From Nordella sp. HKS 07 (GTDB taxonomy: Bacteria; Pseudomonadota; Alphaproteobacteria; Rhizobiales; Aestuariivirgaceae): a stretch of 64,000 nucleotides of DNA. The translations under genes were made by a program, and so were the position numbers. The stretch is taken from contig NZ_CP049258.1 of NCBI RefSeq assembly GCF_011046735.1, forward strand, positions 3,552,001-3,616,000, in the 5' to 3' direction. This document shows, one piece after another, positions 16,101 to 23,593 of this stretch; the stretch's first letter is position 1, and the number at the start of each line of letters is the position of its first letter. A model generated the notes under the pieces. It saw only the letters and a list, made by a program, of their open reading frames with translations. It had not been told where the DNA came from and ran no database searches.

Positions 16101-16802
16101 CTATTTCTTCACAGCCTCGAGACCCGCCTCAGCCACCCTCTTCAGCTTGGCAGCGTTGCCGCGGGCCGCTTTTTTAAAGGCGTCGGGGGTCAAGTCTTGA
16201 GCTACGGCTTCATCTGTGGCCTCGGCGATCGCCGTGGCCACCCTATCGCCAGCGGTTTCCGCCGCGCCTTTGACTGTTTCCCTCAGCTTTTCGCCCGCCG
16301 TTCCCATCAGGCGCTCTTCGGTGCCTGTTGAGGGGAAGGCGGAGGCAATAACCGCCCCCACTGCGACGGCAACCGCTGCCAAAGCCAGTGGCTGACGATC
16401 CAGCAAGTCTGCCAGCCCGCTTCGAAAAGGCCGCGAGTGGTTGCCGCTATCCGCGGTCCGTTTGTCCGGCGTCTTCGTCGCTGTCTCAGACCCTTCCATA
16501 GCGACGCCGACCGTGGAGGCCGCAGCCTTCATGCCGCCCGATACCGCATCGCTTACTCCCGCGGTAGCCTTGCGTATTTGATCGACAGCCCCGACCACCG
16601 TGGATCCGATCGCCCCCGTTGCGACATCGACGGCTGTGTCCAGCGTGTCTTTGCTCGCGCGCGCGGCTCTTGACGTCGTCCCAACGACTGCACGGGACTT
16701 GCTGAAAAGCATCCAGGCCAAGCCCAATCCGATCAATCCTGCCGCAACTGGATTGTCGCGTACCGCCTCATTCACGTTGTCGAGAAAATGTTCCGATCTC
16801 AT
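16101..16802 (-). CDS. Ala-rich membrane-anchored protein, last gene of the DUF3618 operon
   Basis: 233 residues. It opens with MRSEHFLDNVNEAVRDNPVA and one hydrophobic stretch (AGLIGLGLAWMLF). A long Ala/Thr/Val helical region and a second hydrophobic stretch (PLALAAVAVAVGAVIASAFP) follow. The pattern 'ENP..AGLIGLGLAW' and the amphipathic helices resemble the C-terminal half of DUF3618 proteins, to which the product of 17729-18703 also belongs. The start overlaps the preceding holin-like gene by four bases. The role is inferred as a membrane-associated stress protein. Confidence 0.6.
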   Translation of the reverse strand: MRSEHFLDNVNEAVRDNPVAAGLIGLGLAWMLFSKSRAVVGTTSRAARASKDTLDTAVDVATGAIGSTVVGAVDQIRKATAGVSDAVSGGMKAAASTVGVAMEGSETATKTPDKRTADSGNHSRPFRSGLADLLDRQPLALAAVAVAVGAVIASAFPSTGTEERLMGTAGEKLRETVKGAAETAGDRVATAIAEATDEAVAQDLTPDAFKKAARGNAAKLKRVAEAGLEAVKK

Positions 16803-17197
16803 TTTACGATGTCCTTGGCCGCGGCGATATCGCGGCGGATTTGTTCCAGCGTGATGTCCGGCCGAAGGTTCTTCGCCCGAAGATATTTCATTGCCGTGAG
16901 GCCGCAGATAGCGCCAAGAGCGGCGCCGATCACCGCCGCGGTCACAAGCGACAGAGGAAGGGAAATTCCACTTAAGTCACTTATCCAAAGCGCCAGCGCG
17001 GCAAGGAGCAGGGTGAGTACCGGTATGGCGAACAGGGTGGCGGCGGCGAGATAGGCTGCGCCCCAGCCGACATTCGCGACCTTTTCGGACAATTCGGCCT
17101 GCGCAAGCTGCAGTTCGACCTGAAACAGCTCGCCCAACTGTTCCACGCCGTCGCCGAGCAGCTTGGAGAGGGATCTGGAGCGATCAACTAGAGACAT
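16799..17197 (-). CDS. Phage-holin-III-like (DUF1469/YqjE) membrane protein
   Basis: 132 residues. An amphipathic N-terminal helix (SKLLGDGVEQLGELFQVELQ) is followed by two membrane segments (AAYLAAATLFAIPVLTLLLA and LVTAAVIGAALGAICGLTAM) and a charged tail. This is the Actinobacteriophage holin III/YqjE layout. In proteobacteria such proteins sit in operons with DUF3618 and YqjD-like proteins, not in prophages. Here too the neighbours are DUF3618 and a coiled-coil membrane protein. It is probably an inner-membrane stress protein, perhaps ribosome-linked as proposed for YqjD. Confidence 0.75.
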   Translation of the reverse strand: MSLVDRSRSLSKLLGDGVEQLGELFQVELQLAQAELSEKVANVGWGAAYLAAATLFAIPVLTLLLAALALWISDLSGISLPLSLVTAAVIGAALGAICGLTAMKYLRAKNLRPDITLEQIRRDIAAAKDIVK

Positions 17198-17220
17198 GGT
17201 GTGGCCTTCCTTTCAGCGAT

Positions 17221-17742
17221 TTACTGGCGGGCATGCTCACTATCCTGGCTCGATGGCGAGGAATTGGCCCTGAAAACTCTGACAGCCGCAAACCCGAGAA
17301 ACAGCGCTCCGCCGAAGAAGAGAGCCGGTTGCCGGCGGGCGAAATGCTGCATATCATCCGCAACCTCTCGCATCCTTCGGGTCCGTACGGTTTCGGCCAC
17401 CGTGTCGATCTGCTGTGCGGCCTGATGAATATACTGGGAGGCCTGAGGAATCTCCTTGTCGAAAACGTCGGCCGCCTGATGAACCAGATCGGCGACATTC
17501 TGCAAATAGCTCGCGCCCGAAGCGCGCTGCTCGTCAATCAGGTTTTCAATCTTCGCTCCGGTATCTGCCGCGACATTCTTGGCTTTGTCGCTGATTTTGG
17601 CGGCCTGCTCCTGTATGGTGCTCGTCACTTTCTCACGTGCTTGCGAGCCTGCAGCCGCTGCCTCCCGACCGAGTGATCGAGCCTGCTCGTCCAGGCTTGG
17701 TGACGAACCATTGTTTTCTTTGAACACATCAGAATCTTGCAT
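17221..17742 (-). CDS. Coiled-coil protein with C-terminal membrane anchor (YqjD/nutrient-deprivation type)
   Basis: 173 residues from the ATG at 17742, which has GGAGG five bases upstream; an upstream Met lacks this. A long Ala/Gln-rich helical region (residues ~15-130) has an apolipoprotein-like repeat feel. One C-terminal membrane segment follows (PALFFGGALFLGFAAVRVF). This layout resembles E. coli YqjD/ElaB tail-anchored proteins. It overlaps the end of the DUF3618 gene by 14 bases, so expression is coupled. Confidence 0.6.
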   Translation of the reverse strand: MQDSDVFKENNGSSPSLDEQARSLGREAAAAGSQAREKVTSTIQEQAAKISDKAKNVAADTGAKIENLIDEQRASGASYLQNVADLVHQAADVFDKEIPQASQYIHQAAQQIDTVAETVRTRRMREVADDMQHFARRQPALFFGGALFLGFAAVRVFRANSSPSSQDSEHARQ

Positions 17743-18703
17743 TGTGGCCTCCATTTTTGTCTTTGGTCTCGCGATTGGCCGGTTCACTGCCTATCGCTGC
17801 GTCGACCGCCCGATCAACAACTGATGCGACCTTCTCGGTCACATCGCTGACGGCCTCATCGAGTGCTTGAGGAGTGAGGCCTTCATCGCGGGCGGCGGAA
17901 GATATATTATCGGCGATTTCAGCTGCCTGGGCCTTGGCTCCCTTGACGACTTCGGCCGCGGCTTTCCGGCCTGCACCTTTCAAAGCTCCGCCGGTCTTAT
18001 CGAGCAGGTCTTCTTCCATCCGCGACGCTGGCACTGAGGCCGCGATAAACCCGCCAACGGCCATTGCCGCTCCCGCAACAAGAAGGGGGTTGCGGTCAAC
18101 CAGCCTGGCGAGCGCATCCCGCGTTTGCCCGCTCGCTTTCACCGCCCGAGCGCTGGCATCCGCTGCGGTCGATGTGGCGCCTGAGACTGCCGAGGCGGCG
18201 CCCGCCGCAAGTGCTTCTTTGACCCTGGTACCGGCTTCCACCGCTGATCTGCGCGTTCCTTGAAGTGCGGCGTGAACCGCTTCGCCAATTCCTTCACCCC
18301 CTTCGGGACTCGCGTCAGGTCTTTCCGTGGGCTGAGCAGTCTCATTGGCAAACGGCCTGGCGCTGCTCCGGGAAAGCAGCAGACCGGCGCCAATCAAGAC
18401 CATGGGAAGGGGAACTTTTCTGGCGAGACCAAGAAGCGGATAACCCACGAGGGCGCCGATTGCCAATGCCTGAAGCGGGTGAGTAGCGACACTCTCCTTG
18501 GTCCGCTCGACCCCCTTCGCCCATTTTTCTCTGGCATAGGCGCTCGCCTCATTCTTCAGATGGTGCGGGGAGAGTGTCGTTTGGATCTCGTCGGTGGTAT
18601 CCGATAGTGTCTGAGTGAACTCGCTGACGGTGTCTTTAAGTTCCGCTCTACATAGCTCGGACTTCGCTCGCAATGCAGCGGTGGAGTTTGAGCGGTCGCG
18701 CAT
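17729..18703 (-). CDS. DUF3618 domain protein, first gene of an envelope-stress operon
   Basis: 324 residues from the ATG at 18703 (GGAGA upstream); the frame is open upstream but the EcfG-like promoter lies there. The N-terminal DUF3618 domain reads ALRAKSELCRAELKDTVSEF and is followed by two short hydrophobic stretches (LQALAIGALVGYPLLGLA, PLPMVLIGAGLLL). An Ala/Lys-rich helical tail includes NPLLVAGAAMAVGGFIAASV. It is a membrane-anchored protein of unknown biochemical role. The operon runs 18703 to 16101, with the two small membrane proteins and a paralogous tail protein. Confidence 0.75.
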   Translation of the reverse strand: MRDRSNSTAALRAKSELCRAELKDTVSEFTQTLSDTTDEIQTTLSPHHLKNEASAYAREKWAKGVERTKESVATHPLQALAIGALVGYPLLGLARKVPLPMVLIGAGLLLSRSSARPFANETAQPTERPDASPEGGEGIGEAVHAALQGTRRSAVEAGTRVKEALAAGAASAVSGATSTAADASARAVKASGQTRDALARLVDRNPLLVAGAAMAVGGFIAASVPASRMEEDLLDKTGGALKGAGRKAAAEVVKGAKAQAAEIADNISSAARDEGLTPQALDEAVSDVTEKVASVVDRAVDAAIGSEPANRETKDKNGGHNARF

Positions 18704-18736
18704 AATACGTATCTCTCCATAGGAAGGTGGTACACG

Positions 18737-18761
18737 AACTCTGCCAGGCGCAAATGGTTCC
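18737..18761 (-). promoter_or_regulatory. EcfG-like promoter of the DUF3618 operon
   Basis: On the minus strand: GGAAC (18761-18757), 16 bases, AGTT (18740-18737), 33 bases before the chosen start. One mismatch from CGTT. Confidence 0.6.
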
Positions 18762-18899
18762 TGTTCGTGGCATAATCGTTGCAAGACTTCAGGGGAGTTC
18801 ATGGCGCGATAGGAAGAGAGGCGCCGCCCTATAAGGCAGTCCGGAATGAACGACCGGCGGGAGAGGCGAAAGAGCCAACTCCGAGATACGTGCTCGCGT

Positions 18900-18927
18900 C
18901 AAAAAGGACCCGCCGTGAGGCGGGCCC
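18900..18927 (-). terminator. Terminator of the yciE gene
   Basis: Read on the minus strand: GGGCCCGCC, TCAC loop, GGCGGGTCC, then TTTTT. One G-T pair in a 9-bp stem. Confidence 0.85.
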
Positions 18928-18999
18928 AGGGTTAATTAGTTCCTTACCAGCTCTTCAGCCTGCTTTCGGCTGACGCCTTACGACGCGGGCAGCCTCATT

Positions 19000-19500
19000 C
19001 TATGCAGCTTCCTTGTGTGCTGCCATCGGATTGACGCTTTCGGCAAGTCCGCTCAGCTTTTCATCAGCCGCCTTTTCCTCATCAAGGCTTTCCGTCAGCA
19101 GGTCTGCTGCTTCAGCCATGTCGAGTTGGTTGGCCCAGGCTATGAGGGTTCCATACCGCGCGATTTCGTAATGCTCGACTGCCTGGGCTGTGGCGATGAG
19201 CCCGGCATCCATGACGCCATCGCCTTCAGCCTCCTCCATCACATGGCTGCCCTCGGCCGACAGGCCTTCGAGCGCCTCGCACTTCTTGGCCCGCGGGGTC
19301 TTTTCAAGCAGTTCGAAAACCTTTTCGATGCGCTGGACCTGGCCTGCGGTTTCTTCCGCATGCGACGTGAATGCTTCAGCTAATTCCTCAGTGGTCGCCT
19401 TTTTTGCCATCTTCGGCAGAATCTTGGTAAGCTTCTTCTCGGCATAGTACATGTCCCGAAGAGTGTCTTCGAATAGGGCCGCGAGTGAGTCCATGGCCAT
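19000..19500 (-). CDS. YciE/DUF892 ferritin-like stress protein
   Basis: 166 residues from ATG 19500 (AGGAGA six bases upstream). The family pattern is complete: LFEDTLRDMYYAEKKLTKIL, then LAEAFTSHAEETAGQVQRIE, then DAGLIATAQAVEHYEIARYG, then DEEKAADEKLSGLAESVN. The Glu and His residues (E in YYAE, H in TSHAEE, E in VEHYE) fit the four-helix ferritin-like metal site. Homologues are induced by general or osmotic stress. An EcfG-like promoter precedes it and a terminator follows, so it is monocistronic. A decayed paralogue lies at 10170-10545. Confidence 0.9.
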   Translation of the reverse strand: MAMDSLAALFEDTLRDMYYAEKKLTKILPKMAKKATTEELAEAFTSHAEETAGQVQRIEKVFELLEKTPRAKKCEALEGLSAEGSHVMEEAEGDGVMDAGLIATAQAVEHYEIARYGTLIAWANQLDMAEAADLLTESLDEEKAADEKLSGLAESVNPMAAHKEAA

Positions 19501-19534
19501 GGCAGTTCTCCTATGTAGGGTTGAGTACATGGTG

Positions 19535-19560
19535 AACAACCGTAGTGGGCGAAATGTTCC
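19535..19560 (-). promoter_or_regulatory. EcfG-like promoter of yciE
   Basis: On the minus strand: GGAAC (19560-19556), 17 bases, TGTT (19538-19535). The start codon is 35 bases on. Confidence 0.55.
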
Positions 19561-19795
19561 TGTACGATAAAAGGCCCCACGCGAGGCCCTTACGATCGCG
19601 GAATGAGGGGCGTTTCGTCACAAGGCTGTAAAAAACTCACTTCGCCCGAAATTCTGCCAGGCAAGGTTGAAAAAGACCCGCAGCGGCTTAAACTCGCCGA
19701 CGGAGCTTCAAGCAGGAAGTTCGCCCGCCCTTTCCTGATCCGCCAGCCGGACATATGGGCGTCGCTCAGGAAAGCTATTGTCCTGGAGGTGTTGC

Positions 19796-20491
19796 ATGCC
19801 CGGCAGACCCAGCATTGTCTTCGCACATGGCCTATGGGCCGACGGATCCTGTTTCAGCAAGGTCATCTCGCTGCTGGTCGCCGACGGTTATGACGTGATC
19901 GCGACGCAGAACCATTTGAACACCGTCGCCGACGACGCCGCCGCGGTGCGGACGTCGCTCGGCCGTGCGCGCGGTCCGGTCGTGCTGGTCGGACATTCCT
20001 ACGGAGGCACCGTCATCACCGCTTCGGGTACGGATGATCGCGTCGAGGCGCTCGTCTATATTTGCGCGCTGGCGCCGGAGGACGGTGACACGTCGCAGGC
20101 CGACCAGACGAAATTCCCCCAGACCCCCGTCTTCCAGCATATCGAGGTGGCAGACGGCCGGCTGTTTCTTCGCCCTTCTGGGATCCCGGATTTCGCCGGC
20201 GATCTGCCCGAAGCGGAGCAGAAGCTCGTATGGGCCACGCAGATGGGGCCACTCGCAGATCTGTTCGCTCAGCCCGTTCCGGGTGCGGCGTGGAAAACAA
20301 AGCCGACTTACTACATCGTCGGTACCGAGGACCGGACAGTCCAGCCTGACCTCCAACGTTTCCTCGCCAAGCGCATGAACGCGAAGGTGACGGAACTGAC
20401 GTCCAGCCATGTCCCGATGCTGTCTCAGCCCCGCCGCGTCTATGAGGTGATCCGCGAGGCCGCCGACGGTGTGCAGCAGGCCGCTGGCTAA
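19796..20491 (+). CDS. Alpha/beta hydrolase
   Basis: 231 residues, cytoplasmic. An N-terminal beta strand with the oxyanion motif IVFAHGLWADGS is followed by the nucleophile elbow GHSYGG (Ser about residue 68). A late Asp is in VGTEDRTV and the catalytic His is in LTSSHVPML. It resembles the small esterase-like hydrolases annotated as EstC or salicylate-esterase-like. Substrate unknown. The start at 19796 has GGAGG seven bases upstream; a TTG further up does not. The upstream 300 bases hold no other gene, only the divergent yciE promoter and a GC-rich hairpin near 19575. Confidence 0.85.
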   Translation: MPGRPSIVFAHGLWADGSCFSKVISLLVADGYDVIATQNHLNTVADDAAAVRTSLGRARGPVVLVGHSYGGTVITASGTDDRVEALVYICALAPEDGDTSQADQTKFPQTPVFQHIEVADGRLFLRPSGIPDFAGDLPEAEQKLVWATQMGPLADLFAQPVPGAAWKTKPTYYIVGTEDRTVQPDLQRFLAKRMNAKVTELTSSHVPMLSQPRRVYEVIREAADGVQQAAG

Positions 20492-20512
20492 GCCTCTCTG
20501 CCGAGCGGGCAA

Positions 20513-20715
20513 GACTTCGATGTAACGCTGGCGCTCTTTTGCACTGAAGCCGGGCGCGTTGGCGATGCCCTCGATAGTCAGATCGGGGTAATGTTGCAGC
20601 GCCTCCTTGACGGTCGCCTGGGCCTCGGCGGTCCGGCCCAGAGCGGCGAGGCTGCCAGCGCGTTCGGCCCGCGCTTGCTTGTTGTAATATTCGGGCGTCT
20701 GGCGTTCGTTCGCGC
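20513..20715 (-). pseudogene. C-terminal remnant of a TPR-type cyclase
   Basis: The minus-strand frame reads RAERAGSLAALGRTAEAQAT, then VKEALQHYPDLTIEGIANAP, then GFSAKERQRYIEVLPA. This is the typical end of TPR-tailed class III cyclases: a last TPR, 'PDLTIEG', then 'ERQRYIE'. The rest of the gene is missing. The break point lies near one of the 26-base repeats at 20730. It is the third trace of this family in the window's left half. Confidence 0.65.
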
Positions 20716-20729
20716 GATTGCCCTCATGT

Positions 20730-20755
20730 ACTTATTCAATGGATCCCGGCTTTCG
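20730..20755. repeat. 26-base repeat, copy 1 (flanks the RelBE locus)
   Basis: ACTTATTCAATGGATCCCGG plus CTTTCG is identical at 21576-21601. The ATGGATCCCGGC core is a common half of a palindromic intergenic element in rhizobial genomes (translated as MDPGF). Only half-elements are present here. Confidence 0.7.
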
Positions 20756-20835
20756 GTGCGCCGTCCGTCCGGAGGGGGTGCAGGTGTATTCTCAAACGAG
20801 ATACATCTGGATTGCGCAAATCCAAGGAATTTCCG

Positions 20836-21132
20836 ATGGCTCAAACCTCGATGCTCCATGTACGCGTGGACGACAAACTGAAGGCCGCTGCGGCGGAAAA
20901 GCTCGCCGATGTCGGACTCACTGTCTCAGATGCCGTGCGTATTCTGCTCACCCGGATCGCCAAGGAGGGCGGTTTACCGGCCGGCTTGACTACGGACCCG
21001 GAAGCGTATGACGCTTGGTTCCGGGCCAAGGTGCAGGAGGCTCTGGACGATACGCGGCCGTCGGTGCCGCATCGGCAGGTCATGGACGAGGCGCAAGCGT
21101 TGATCGACAGGAAGCGCCGTGCCCGTTCTTGA
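20836..21132 (+). CDS. RelB/DinJ-family antitoxin
   Basis: 98 residues. The N-terminal ribbon-helix-helix part reads LHVRVDDKLKAAAAEKLADV, then GLTVSDAVRILLTRIAKEGG, which is the RelB/DinJ DNA-binding and dimer pattern. The C-terminal toxin-wrapping part is charged (EAQALIDRKRRARS). The start at 20836 has AAGGA upstream. It overlaps the toxin start (GTG 21119), as usual in these pairs. With the toxin frameshifted, it may now act alone as a repressor. Confidence 0.88.
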   Translation: MAQTSMLHVRVDDKLKAAAAEKLADVGLTVSDAVRILLTRIAKEGGLPAGLTTDPEAYDAWFRAKVQEALDDTRPSVPHRQVMDEAQALIDRKRRARS

Positions 21133-21405
21133 TGGCGGGAGGCGGGTCGCGCCGATTTGTTGGCTATTGTCGATTACATTTCGGACGAAAATCCCGACGC
21201 CGCGCAACGGCCGAAAGACGAGATCGAGGCCAGCGCGTCCAAGCTGCCGGAACATCCGAAGCTCTACCGTTCCGGCCGCATTGCCGGGACGCGGGAAATG
21301 GTCGTTCGACCAAACTATCTGGTGATCTATACCGAGAGTACCCGCGCGGTGACAATCCTGCGCGTGCTGCACGCCGCGCAGCAATGGCCGCCAGCGCAGG
21401 AGTAA
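21119..21405 (+). pseudogene. RelE/ParE-family toxin with a one-base deletion near the start
   Basis: The main frame (21157-21405) reads LLAIVDYISDENPDAAQRPK, then KLYRSGRIAGTREMVVRPNY, then VTILRVLHAAQQW: a RelE/ParE toxin with the conserved late Arg. The expected N-terminal strand MPVL(E)WREAGRADL is present from GTG 21119 but in another frame; inserting one base after 21132 joins the two. The toxin is thus probably inactive, unless an internal start at 21157 is used, which would lack the first strand. Confidence 0.75.
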
Positions 21406-21575
21406 GGGCAGATTGCCTCTGTCGTTGGAGTGGCCGACGACATGGCGCGTGCATAAAGGGCAGCTATCGACCGACCTCTCCAGAGCCTGCCGGTCGGCGG
21501 CGGCCCTTTAAAGCCTTCCTCAAATTGTCGACGCCACCGCAGTGTTCCTTCGCGCGGTCGGCGCCGCCCGCGTGG

Positions 21576-21601
21576 ACTTATTCAATGGATCCCGGCTTTC
21601 G
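21576..21601. repeat. 26-base repeat, copy 2
   Basis: Identical to 20730-20755 and in the same orientation; the two copies bracket relBE. The stretch 21406-21752 otherwise shows no supported gene. Confidence 0.7.
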
Positions 21602-21752
21602 CCGCTATCGGATTTGCACATCCGGTGACAGGTCTGCCTATTACCCTTGCCCCGCAAGCGAAGCGCAGCAGGGAGAAAAATGATCGGAAGTCTCCCGCGC
21701 TTCAACATATGCGTCTGGCAATTGGTAGATCGGAATGTCAGCCCCTTGGTCA

Positions 21753-22355
21753 TCACTTTTGATCTTCCCGGCCTCCGACTGACGCTGGCCTGACATAAAG
21801 CTCGGCTGTGGTCCCTATGCGCAATATCAGGAATTGCTCGCCGAATATTGAAACGCCCTTGAAGCATGTCACATCCTGAAAGCAGACGTCATCGCGCTCC
21901 TCGATCGGATCGACCCCGTAGTGTTTAAACAACTCATCCACGAAACGGCGGACGAACATTGGCCTCGTGCAAAAGAACGAATCTTTAAGAGATAGTCGGA
22001 GCATCCGACCGCTCCGATCGAAGCTGACGAGCCCGACTTCGTCCACTTTGCTCCAGATATGTACCGTCGATACAAGGGTGTTGCTGCCAACATAAAATGA
22101 AGCTTCGGGGTAAAAGCCAAGCTCTGCCACAACGAGCTTCACTTCGTCCGGTATCCGTGCGAAACCGATCCCGCGAAAGCTGCTCTGGTTTTGGGTAATC
22201 GCCTTCGAATGCCTGGCGTCGTAGGAGCAAGGCTGGCTATTGTCACTCGCTTCATTCTGCGGAAGCGGGTGCTTCCCGCCGCCCAGCACAGGTTCACTGA
22301 GCAAAAGAAAAACCAGGCAAGTCAACACTGTGGAGATCGTAGCCAGACGTTCCAT
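21753..22355 (-). CDS. Exported hypothetical protein
   Basis: 200 residues. A signal peptide (MERLATISTVLTCLVFLLLS, cleavage near VLGGG) is followed by a globular region with three Cys (C of QPCSYD, FFCTRP and DVCFQDVTC). The frame is lower in GC than its neighbours. There are no membrane segments after the signal. Blocks such as FCTRPMFVRRFVDELFKHYG suggest an alpha/beta fold, but I recognise no family. It is monocistronic by position. Export to the periplasm is well supported; the role is unknown. Confidence 0.6.
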   Translation of the reverse strand: MERLATISTVLTCLVFLLLSEPVLGGGKHPLPQNEASDNSQPCSYDARHSKAITQNQSSFRGIGFARIPDEVKLVVAELGFYPEASFYVGSNTLVSTVHIWSKVDEVGLVSFDRSGRMLRLSLKDSFFCTRPMFVRRFVDELFKHYGVDPIEERDDVCFQDVTCFKGVSIFGEQFLILRIGTTAELYVRPASVGGREDQK

Positions 22356-22461
22356 GACTGGTCACTCCGTCGGGGTGAGCTTAACTCACAACGGCGAGAA
22401 ATTCCATGCGTTCGGGAGCGTTCCCCACTTTCGCCGGGATTACGGATTGGGGAAGGCTGGC

Positions 22462-23580
22462 TTACGCGCCCGCCAGATCGGCATAAAGCGCGTCGCGCGT
22501 ATCCCTGGTGAACTGGCCGTTGCAGCCTTCGAGCGCCGTGTTGCTCATGCTGACGACGCTGAGGCCGCGCTCGATATCGACGAACCAGTCATTGCCATAG
22601 ACCCCGCCCCACAACAGCGTGCCCGGTGATTGCGGTGTGCTGGCGAGCTTCGGATCATCGATGATCGCGCTCACAAAGCCGAAGCGCTGCCCATCACTGC
22701 CGGCGCCACGATCGAGCGTGCCGACCTGGTTCGAGATCGCGGCATGGCGCGTTTCCGGGCGCAGGATCGGTGCGCCGTCCGTCCGCAAGGTCTCCAGAAG
22801 GCGCAGCACGCCATCGGCGGTGCCGATCATGCCGGCGCCGCCCGATTGGAAGGCTTTTGGGTTGAAGGCGCGGCCAGGGGCGAAGTTGAAATAACCCATC
22901 TCATCGCTGCCCAGCACCAGCCGGTCGGGCATGCGCCCGGCAACCGGTGCGGCGTCGGCATAGGCCGTCGCCAGACGGGCGCGGTCGGCGACATGGAAGC
23001 TCGTGTCGCTGATGCCGAGCGGGGCGGTCACATGGCGCTTGACGACCTCGTCGAGTGTCGTGCCTTCGACCCGGGCGAGCACCGCGCCCAGCACGTCGAT
23101 CGCCACCGAATATTCCCATCCGCTGCCCGGTGCGAATTTGAGCTTGCGCCTCGCCAGCCGGGTGAAATTCTCCTCGAAATCGAAATCAGTGTCCGACAGC
23201 CCGTCCGAAAAATCGGGTTCGGCGCCATAGTCGTAGCTCAGCCCCGCGGTATGGGTGAGGAGATGGCGCAGCGTGATGCGCGGCGCGCTTCCGTCGGCGA
23301 GTTCGGGCGTGAAATAGGGCAGGTAGCGGGAGACGGGGTCGTCGAGCCCGATCAGACCGCGATCCATCATCGCGAGCGCCGCGGCGGCCACGAAAGGCTT
23401 GGTCACCGAAGCGAGGCGGAACAACGTGTCGCGGCGCACGGGCCTGCCGTCTTCGCGATCGGCGAAGCCGCGCTCCGCCGCAAAGACAATCTCGCCGTCC
23501 CTGGCGACCAGATAGACGACGCCGACAATGCGGCCGGCGGAGACGGCCTCGTCGATGACGCGATCGAGCCTTGCGAACAT
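22462..23580 (-). CDS. Beta-lactamase-related serine hydrolase (class C/EstB type)
   Basis: 372 residues. The penicillin-binding-like fold has SxxK at S58-V-T-K61 (RLASVTKPF), then LLTHTAGLSYDYG, a Tyr block at WEYSVAIDVLGA and a late WGGVYGNDW in place of KTG. This matches the esterase/beta-lactamase (COG1680) family rather than a true antibiotic lactamase. There is no signal peptide, so it is probably cytoplasmic. The start at 23580 follows the ATPase gene stop by 13 bases, so it is the last gene of the ABC importer operon and may process the imported substrate. Confidence 0.85.
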   Translation of the reverse strand: MFARLDRVIDEAVSAGRIVGVVYLVARDGEIVFAAERGFADREDGRPVRRDTLFRLASVTKPFVAAAALAMMDRGLIGLDDPVSRYLPYFTPELADGSAPRITLRHLLTHTAGLSYDYGAEPDFSDGLSDTDFDFEENFTRLARRKLKFAPGSGWEYSVAIDVLGAVLARVEGTTLDEVVKRHVTAPLGISDTSFHVADRARLATAYADAAPVAGRMPDRLVLGSDEMGYFNFAPGRAFNPKAFQSGGAGMIGTADGVLRLLETLRTDGAPILRPETRHAAISNQVGTLDRGAGSDGQRFGFVSAIIDDPKLASTPQSPGTLLWGGVYGNDWFVDIERGLSVVSMSNTALEGCNGQFTRDTRDALYADLAGA

Positions 23581-23593
23581 GTTGCGCTCGTCC

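Noticed and set aside
16799-17197. Prophage because of the holin-like gene
   Set aside because: No other phage genes nearby; this holin-III/YqjE family is normal in chromosomal stress operons.
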